From Dehalococcoidia bacterium (GTDB lineage Bacteria; Chloroflexota; Dehalococcoidia; Dehalococcoidales; E44-bin46): DNA of 10,941 nt. Both the position numbers and the translations under genes were made by a program. The stretch spans positions 1 to 10,941 of the forward strand of contig DAOWAU010000012.1 in the NCBI GenBank assembly GCA_030634425.1, given 5' to 3'. Positions 6,923-10,941 of this stretch are shown here, piece after piece (the first letter of the stretch is position 1; each line of letters opens with the position of its first letter). The notes under the pieces were generated by a model. It was not told the DNA's origin and made no database searches. It saw only the letters and a list, made by a program, of their open reading frames with translations.

Positions 6923-6973
6923 CATAAATAAGCATGGAATACAATGGAGCGGAGTTTGGAGTTAGCCCCCTTT

Positions 6974-6995
6974 ACCGATGTGAAGTTTCGGTTTT
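6974..6995 (+). terminator. Weak terminator-like hairpin after the U32 gene
   Basis: ACCGA (6974-6978) and TCGGT (6988-6992) can form a 5-bp stem around a 9-base loop. The T run is only four long and starts inside the stem. The hairpin lies about 50 bases after the U32 stop, where a terminator is expected, but it is short and could be chance. Confidence 0.2.
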
Positions 6996-7047
6996 CCTTG
7001 ACTAACATGCAGTAGGAACGTCCGAAGCTATCCCTTTCCCTTGGCAT

Positions 7048-7058
7048 TATGCTATAAT
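7048..7058 (+). promoter_or_regulatory. argS: Extended -10 promoter for argS-trpS
   Basis: A perfect TATAAT at 7053-7058 is preceded by TGC (7050-7052), an extended -10 element. No good -35 is found 16-18 bases upstream, which fits promoters that rely on the extended element. The start would be near 7065, giving a leader of about 42 bases before the argS GTG. Confidence 0.5.
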
Positions 7059-7073
7059 CTGGGCATAAAATAG

Positions 7074-7094
7074 TTTTTGCCATAATCGCAAAAA
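7074..7094 (+). other. AT-rich hairpin in the argS leader
   Basis: TTTTTGC (7074-7080) and GCAAAAA (7088-7094) form a perfect 7-bp stem with a 7-base loop, ending 12 bases before the argS start. It is weak, being mostly A-T pairs. It may influence ribosome access, or it may be incidental. Confidence 0.3.
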
Positions 7095-7106
7095 GTTTAC
7101 CTGGCT

Positions 7107-8783
7107 GTGAATAAGGTAGCAATAGTTAAACAGAGGCTTACTGAGCTGTTGATGCAGGCGGCAAGCGAAGCTCAACAGCAGGGTAAGCTGCCTTCGGTTG
7201 CCTTGCCTGAGGTCGCTGTGGAGCGTCCCCAGAACCCTGAACATGGGGATTATGCTTCAAGCCTGCCCCTGAAGTTAGCCCGGGCAACAAATGTCGACCC
7301 ATTAGCTATAGCCAAGGATATAGTAGGGCTTATCGTTCCCGCCCCTGAGATTGATGCTATTACCGTAGCGCCGCCGGGCTTCATTAACTTTACCCTTAAA
7401 GCTGATTGGTTGACCAAACAGGTTGATGCCATTCTGGAGGCTGGTGATTCTTATGGCGATATCGACATGGGACAGGGCAAGCGGGTTCAGTTGGAGTTTG
7501 TTAGCGTCAATCCCACCGGCCCACTTCATGTAGGGCATGGCCGTGGCGCTATTCTGGGCGACGCTTTATCTAATATACTTGCTGCTACCGGCCACAAGGT
7601 AGAGAAGGAATATTATATTAATGATGCCGGTAGTCAGATGAACGCCTTTTATCGCTCACTCTATGCTCGTTATCAGCAGTGTTTGGGTGTTGAGGCTGAG
7701 GTGCCCACTGATGGTTACCTTGGCGGATATGTGACCGACCTGGCTAAAGAGATTATTGCTGAGACGGGAGACAAGTTTCTTGCCCTGCCCGAGTCGGAAG
7801 CGGTGTCGCAATTAGGACAAATCGGGCTGAAGAAGATGATGGAGATAATCAAGAGTGACCTTGAACTATTAGGGGTGACCTTTGATGTCTGGTTTAGTGA
7901 AAACAGCCTTTTTGAGAAGGGGCAATACCAGACAGCAATGTCGCTTCTAAGCGAGGGCGGCTATATTGCGGAGAGGGAAGGTGCTACCTGGTTTGTATCC
8001 ACTGCTCTGGGCGAGGATAAAGACAATGTAGTGGTGCGTGGCGACGGTTCACCTACCTATTTTGCCACCGATATCGCTTATCACTACGACAAGTTTTTGG
8101 GGCGCAAGTTTGATGAGGTAATCGATATCTGGGGGGCTGACCACCAGGGTCATGTGCCCCGAATGAAAGTGGTGATTGGCGCCCTTGGTATCGCCCCGGA
8201 GCGACTGAAGGTGATAATTGCTCAGCTGGTTACCCTGCGTCGCGGTGATGAGCTGGTTCGTGTCTCCAAACGCAGCGGTGACCTCATCACCTTGCGCGAG
8301 GTAATAGAAGAGGTAGGGGCTGATGCCTGCCGCTTCTTCTTCCTGTCCCGGTCGGCTGATAGTCAGATGGACTTCGACCTGGAGTTAGCCAAAAAGCAGT
8401 CGGCAGAGAATCCTGTTTACTATGTCCAATATGCCCATGCCCGTATCGCCAGCATCCTCCGCCTCGCTCAGGAGAAGGGAATCGACTACAGCGGTGGCGG
8501 TGTCTCCCGGCTCACTACCGAGCCTGAGCTGACCTTAGTAAGGAAGATGCTGCTCTTACCTGAGATAGTGGAGGTGGTAGTCCATACTCTGGAGCCTCAC
8601 CATCTCACCTATTATGCTCAGGATTTAGCCAATATATTTCATAGCTTTTACACCCAGTGCCGCGTGGTTTCTCAGGATGACGAGGTGCTATCCAAAGCCC
8701 GTCTCAAGCTGGTGGCGGCAGCCAAGCTTGTTTTAGCTAAAACCCTTCATCTTATGGGGATGACCGCCCCAGAGACGATGTGA
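7107..8783 (+). CDS. argS: Arginyl-tRNA synthetase
   Basis: ArgRS is a cytosolic class I enzyme that charges tRNA-Arg. The 558-residue product has the ArgRS-specific N-terminal domain (about 1-110) and the HIGH motif as HVGH at 141-144 within [14 protein letters not shown]. Further on are [11 protein letters not shown] at 168-178, the [12 protein letters not shown] segment at 342-353, and VSKRS at 386-390 in place of KMSKS; a divergent KMSKS is common in this family. The C-terminal DALR anticodon-binding domain runs from about 434 to the end. The start is GTG 7107, chosen because it gives the usual N-terminal helix. The preceding Shine-Dalgarno is poor, and in-frame TTG 7149 or ATG 7152 would cut into the domain. 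trpS follows after 30 bases, so the two are probably one transcript from the promoter near 7050. Confidence 0.96.
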   Translation: MNKVAIVKQRLTELLMQAASEAQQQGKLPSVALPEVAVERPQNPEHGDYASSLPLKLARATNVDPLAIAKDIVGLIVPAPEIDAITVAPPGFINFTLKADWLTKQVDAILEAGDSYGDIDMGQGKRVQLEFVSVNPTGPLHVGHGRGAILGDALSNILAATGHKVEKEYYINDAGSQMNAFYRSLYARYQQCLGVEAEVPTDGYLGGYVTDLAKEIIAETGDKFLALPESEAVSQLGQIGLKKMMEIIKSDLELLGVTFDVWFSENSLFEKGQYQTAMSLLSEGGYIAEREGATWFVSTALGEDKDNVVVRGDGSPTYFATDIAYHYDKFLGRKFDEVIDIWGADHQGHVPRMKVVIGALGIAPERLKVIIAQLVTLRRGDELVRVSKRSGDLITLREVIEEVGADACRFFFLSRSADSQMDFDLELAKKQSAENPVYYVQYAHARIASILRLAQEKGIDYSGGGVSRLTTEPELTLVRKMLLLPEIVEVVVHTLEPHHLTYYAQDLANIFHSFYTQCRVVSQDDEVLSKARLKLVAAAKLVLAKTLHLMGMTAPETM

Positions 8784-8813
8784 GGGAAATTATTATAAAT
8801 TGAGGAAGGTTAA

Positions 8814-9791
8814 ATGAAGCAACGTCGTGTTTTTTCTGGAGCTCGTCCTACGGGGAGACAGCATCTGGGGAACTACCTCGGGGCGATACAGAACTATGTG
8901 AAGCTCCAAGATGAGTATTCCTGTATCTACTGTATCGTTGATGTCCACGCCTTGACCTCGCTGGAGGACACCGGTTCCCTGCAAAAGAATATCCATGAGA
9001 TGATGCTCGACTGGCTGGCGGCTGGCCTTGACCCCAAAAGGAGCATTCTTTTTGTTCAGTCCCATGTCCCTGAGGTTATGGAATTACATACCCTGCTCAG
9101 TATGGTTACCCCGTTGAGCTGGTTGCTGCGGGTGCCTACCTTCAAGGAGAAGGTGAAGCTTCAACCTGATAACGTAAACTATGGGCTGGTGGGCTATCCA
9201 GTTTTGATGACGGCTGATATTGTCCTTTATAAAGCCGAGCTGGTACCAGTTGGGGAAGACCAGGTGCCTCATCTGGAGTTAGCCAGGGAGATTGCCCGTC
9301 GTTTCAATAACCTGTTTGGCAATACCTTTCCTGAGCCTGAAGCCAAGCTTACCTCATTGCCTCTGGTACTTGGGCTGGATGGGAAGGAGAAGATGAGCAA
9401 GCAAATAGGCAATGATATTGAGCTGGCTCTTTCCGATAAGGAGACCATAGAGCGGGTAATGGAGGCGGTTACCGACCCGGCACGCCGCTATCGGGATGAC
9501 GTCGGCCACCCTGAAATATGCAATATTTTCCGACTTCAGGGATTTTTCAATCCGTTCCAGTCGAAGGACATAGCCGTCCAGTGCCGCGCGGCTAAGATTG
9601 GCTGTGTCGACTGTAAAACGCTCCTGGCTCAGGAGATTAATGTTACCCTTAAACCCTTCCGGGAGCGGAGGGCGGAGCTGGCGAAGAAGCCTAAATATGT
9701 GAAAGATGTTCTCGCCGACGGCGCCAAACGAGCCCGGGTTATCGCCAGGGAGACCATCAAAGAGGTTAAACAAAAAATGGGGCTTTTTTAG
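8814..9791 (+). CDS. trpS: Tryptophanyl-tRNA synthetase with Fe-S-type cysteine motif
   Basis: TrpRS is a cytosolic class I homodimer that charges tRNA-Trp. The 325-residue product starts at ATG 8814 behind a good GAGGAAGG site (8802-8809). The HIGH-equivalent is GARPTGRQHLGN at 9-20, the family segment DIVLYKAELVPVGEDQVPH spans 135-153, and the KMSKS loop is KMSKQ at 193-197. Cysteines 236, 257, 264 and 267 form C-x20-C-x6-C-x2-C. This corresponds closely to the C-x22-C-x6-C-x2-C motif known to bind a [4Fe-4S] cluster in Thermotoga maritima TrpRS, near the anticodon-recognition region, so a cluster is likely here. Its last codons form part of a hairpin shared with the converging small gene, and the two coding regions overlap by 4 bases. 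Confidence 0.96.
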   Translation: MKQRRVFSGARPTGRQHLGNYLGAIQNYVKLQDEYSCIYCIVDVHALTSLEDTGSLQKNIHEMMLDWLAAGLDPKRSILFVQSHVPEVMELHTLLSMVTPLSWLLRVPTFKEKVKLQPDNVNYGLVGYPVLMTADIVLYKAELVPVGEDQVPHLELAREIARRFNNLFGNTFPEPEAKLTSLPLVLGLDGKEKMSKQIGNDIELALSDKETIERVMEAVTDPARRYRDDVGHPEICNIFRLQGFFNPFQSKDIAVQCRAAKIGCVDCKTLLAQEINVTLKPFRERRAELAKKPKYVKDVLADGAKRARVIARETIKEVKQKMGLF

Positions 9792-9795
9792 CCCC
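9772..9795 (-). terminator. Intrinsic terminator of the gatA-side operon inside the trpS 3' end
   Basis: GGGGCT (9779-9784) and AGCCCC (9790-9795) form a perfect 6-bp stem with a loop of five. Read on the - strand, the hairpin is followed at once by A then six T (9778-9772), a good intrinsic terminator for the gatA/small-gene transcript. On the + strand the hairpin is followed only by TTACC, so it is a poor stop for argS-trpS. The stop codons of both genes lie in this structure. Confidence 0.6.
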
Positions 9796-10012
9796 TTACC
9801 AGCTCAGTTAGCGACCACTGGTCTTCTGTCTCATTGTAGCAGAGTCTGAATAGTTTGTTATCCTTAGTCCTCGCCTGAAAGTATCTTTTCCCCGGCTCCT
9901 GCCACGCCTTTTCTATCTCCTCCACCTCATATTCTCTCCCCTCCCACTCAAAGGAGCGTGGCTCTTCAGCATAAGTATGCCCGGAGTAGCAGTTGACTTT
10001 TAGATTATTCAA
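9788..10012 (-). CDS. Small conserved protein, DUF6504-like
   Basis: This 74-residue soluble, highly charged protein has no signal peptide or membrane segment. Its pattern (short N-terminal strand with YSGHTYAEEPRSFEW, then GREYEVEEIEKAWQEPG, RYFQARTKDNKLFRLCYN and a closing DQWSLTEL) resembles small single-domain proteins I recall as DUF6504. The function is unknown, and that name comes from memory of the pattern, not from a search. It starts at TTG 10012 with AAGGG about 6 bases upstream, only 15 bases after the gatA stop, so it is probably co-transcribed with gatA. Its 3' end overlaps trpS by 4 bases and its stop codon lies in the loop of a terminator hairpin. There are two cysteines (8 and 58). 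Confidence 0.75.
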   Translation of the reverse strand: MNNLKVNCYSGHTYAEEPRSFEWEGREYEVEEIEKAWQEPGKRYFQARTKDNKLFRLCYNETEDQWSLTELVRG

Positions 10013-10027
10013 CCTTGTCCCTTTAAC

Positions 10028-10941
10028 TTATATCTGAGGCTTTCTCTTATGCCAATCGGTGGCTTGTTGGTAGGCGTGGGCGATTTTGAGGATGGTCTCT
10101 TCACTGAAGGGCTTGCCGATAATCTGCATCCCTATGGGCAACCCATCCCCAAAGCCAGCGGGGATGGAGATAGCGGGCAGGCCGGCAATGTTTATCGGCA
10201 GGGTGCACACATCGGATAGATACATCTGGATGGGGTCGTCCACCTTCTCCCCTATCTTGAAGGGGACGGTGGGGGAGGTGGGGGTTACCACCGCGTCATA
10301 TTTTTCAAAGGCTTGGTCGAACTCCTGCCGTATCAGGGTGCGCACCTTCTGGGCTTTGAGATAGTAGGCGTCGTAGTAGCCGGCGGAGAGGGCATAGGTT
10401 CCCAGCATAATGCGCCTCTTTACCTCGTCGCCGAAGCCGTGCTGGCGGGTCTTCTCCATCGCCTCCCACATATTGTTGGTCTCCAGATAGGAGAAGCCGT
10501 ACTTTACCCCGTCGTAGCGAGCCAGGTTAGCCGAAGCCTCCGAGGGGGCGATTATATAATATACTGCCAGGGCATGGGGGGTGTGGGGCAGTGACACCTC
10601 GTAATCTACGGTTGCCCCCAGTTCCCCGAGCTTGGTGATAGCGGCTTTTATCGCTGTCTCTACCTCTTTCTGCATCCCTTCGACGAAATACTCCTTGGGG
10701 ACGCCGATGCGAAGCCCTTTAAGCTCAGCGGCGAGGCACTGGGTATAATCAGGCATGGGGGAGGGGACTGAGGTGGAATCTCTGGAGTCGTAGCCGGCAA
10801 TGGCATTCAGCACCAGGGCGCAATCGGCGACATCCTGGGTTAGCGGTCCAATCTGGTCAAGGGAGCTGGCAAAGGCAACCAGGCCGTAGCGACTCACCCT
10901 GCCGTAGGTGGGTTTTAATCCGGTAACGCCGCAGAAGCCAG
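10028..10941 (-). CDS. gatA: Aspartyl/glutamyl-tRNA amidotransferase subunit A, C-terminal part (5' end outside window)
   Basis: GatA is the amidase subunit of GatCAB, which converts Glu-tRNA-Gln and/or Asp-tRNA-Asn to the amidated forms in bacteria lacking GlnRS and/or AsnRS. The frame is open to the right edge and gives 303 residues of a protein usually about 480-490 long. It opens with [20 protein letters not shown] and [16 protein letters not shown], diagnostic of GatA. Later segments include [27 protein letters not shown], and [16 protein letters not shown] with [10 protein letters not shown] near the end. The Lys-cisSer-Ser catalytic residues lie just upstream of the window edge and cannot be checked. 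GTG 10897 is an internal Val, not the start. The small DUF6504-like gene follows 15 bases after the TAA, probably in the same operon. Confidence 0.95.
   Translation of the reverse strand, partial: GFCGVTGLKPTYGRVSRYGLVAFASSLDQIGPLTQDVADCALVLNAIAGYDSRDSTSVPSPMPDYTQCLAAELKGLRIGVPKEYFVEGMQKEVETAIKAAITKLGELGATVDYEVSLPHTPHALAVYYIIAPSEASANLARYDGVKYGFSYLETNNMWEAMEKTRQHGFGDEVKRRIMLGTYALSAGYYDAYYLKAQKVRTLIRQEFDQAFEKYDAVVTPTSPTVPFKIGEKVDDPIQMYLSDVCTLPINIAGLPAISIPAGFGDGLPIGMQIIGKPFSEETILKIAHAYQQATDWHKRKPQI

Noticed and set aside
6998..7003. TTGACT as a -35 element for argS.
   Set aside because: No -10 lies at 16-18 bases, and the TATAAT at 7053 is about 50 bases away. The extended -10 explanation is better.
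9354..9773. A 139-residue open frame lies on the - strand within trpS.
   Set aside because: It is antisense to the conserved KMSKS and Fe-S motif region of TrpRS, with no start signal or recognisable domain.
10086..10594. Two + strand open frames of 92 and 93 residues lie opposite gatA.
   Set aside because: They are antisense to strongly conserved GatA segments and show no domain pattern or ribosome binding site.
10895..10897. GTG as a possible start of gatA.
   Set aside because: The frame continues upstream through the typical GatA segment [14 protein letters not shown] to the window edge, so this codon is an internal valine.

Overview
This window looks like bacterial chromosomal housekeeping DNA of moderate GC content, interrupted by a more AT-rich central stretch. 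Four of the seven gene starts inside the window are read as TTG or GTG. The gene content and protein style (fakA next to a long RecG, a TrpRS with a four-cysteine Fe-S motif, a GatA-dependent tRNA amidation system) suggest an anaerobic bacterium. My best guess is the Chloroflexota (Dehalococcoidia-like), inferred from remembered sequence style and not tested by any search. I see no transposase, integrase, CRISPR array, tRNA or rRNA.

Layout. Positions 1-255 hold the 3' end of a fatty-acid-kinase-type gene (fakA/yloV). A 205-base gap follows (256-460) with a possible structured RNA and a strong intrinsic terminator. Next come recG (461-2920) and a class I SAM-dependent methyltransferase-like gene on the + strand (ending 3973), which sits where many bacteria carry rsmD. 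An AMP-forming acyl-CoA synthetase-like gene (3990-5480) runs convergently on the - strand. A 293-base AT-rich divergent intergenic region (5481-5773) is rich in signals: a promoter-like pair, two copies of a 22-bp repeat, a terminator-like hairpin and a 30-bp near-perfect palindrome. It precedes a U32-peptidase-family protein with two four-cysteine clusters (5774-6922). An argS-trpS pair (7107-9791) has its own extended -10 promoter. Converging on trpS from the right is a - strand pair: the 3' part of gatA, running off the window, and a small 74-residue protein. trpS and the small gene overlap tail to tail by 4 bases inside a hairpin that looks like an intrinsic terminator for the - strand.

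How it works together. Most of the window is translation (ArgRS, TrpRS, GatA of the Asp/Glu-tRNA amidotransferase) and DNA repair (RecG). The acyl-CoA synthetase, methyltransferase and U32 genes cannot be tied to a defined pathway from sequence alone. The most interesting non-coding areas are 5481-5773 and 256-436. I did not find a convincing complete novel system. The best leads are the repeat and attenuator-like arrangement upstream of the U32 gene, the double Cys4 architecture of that protein, and the probable Fe-S cluster of TrpRS.
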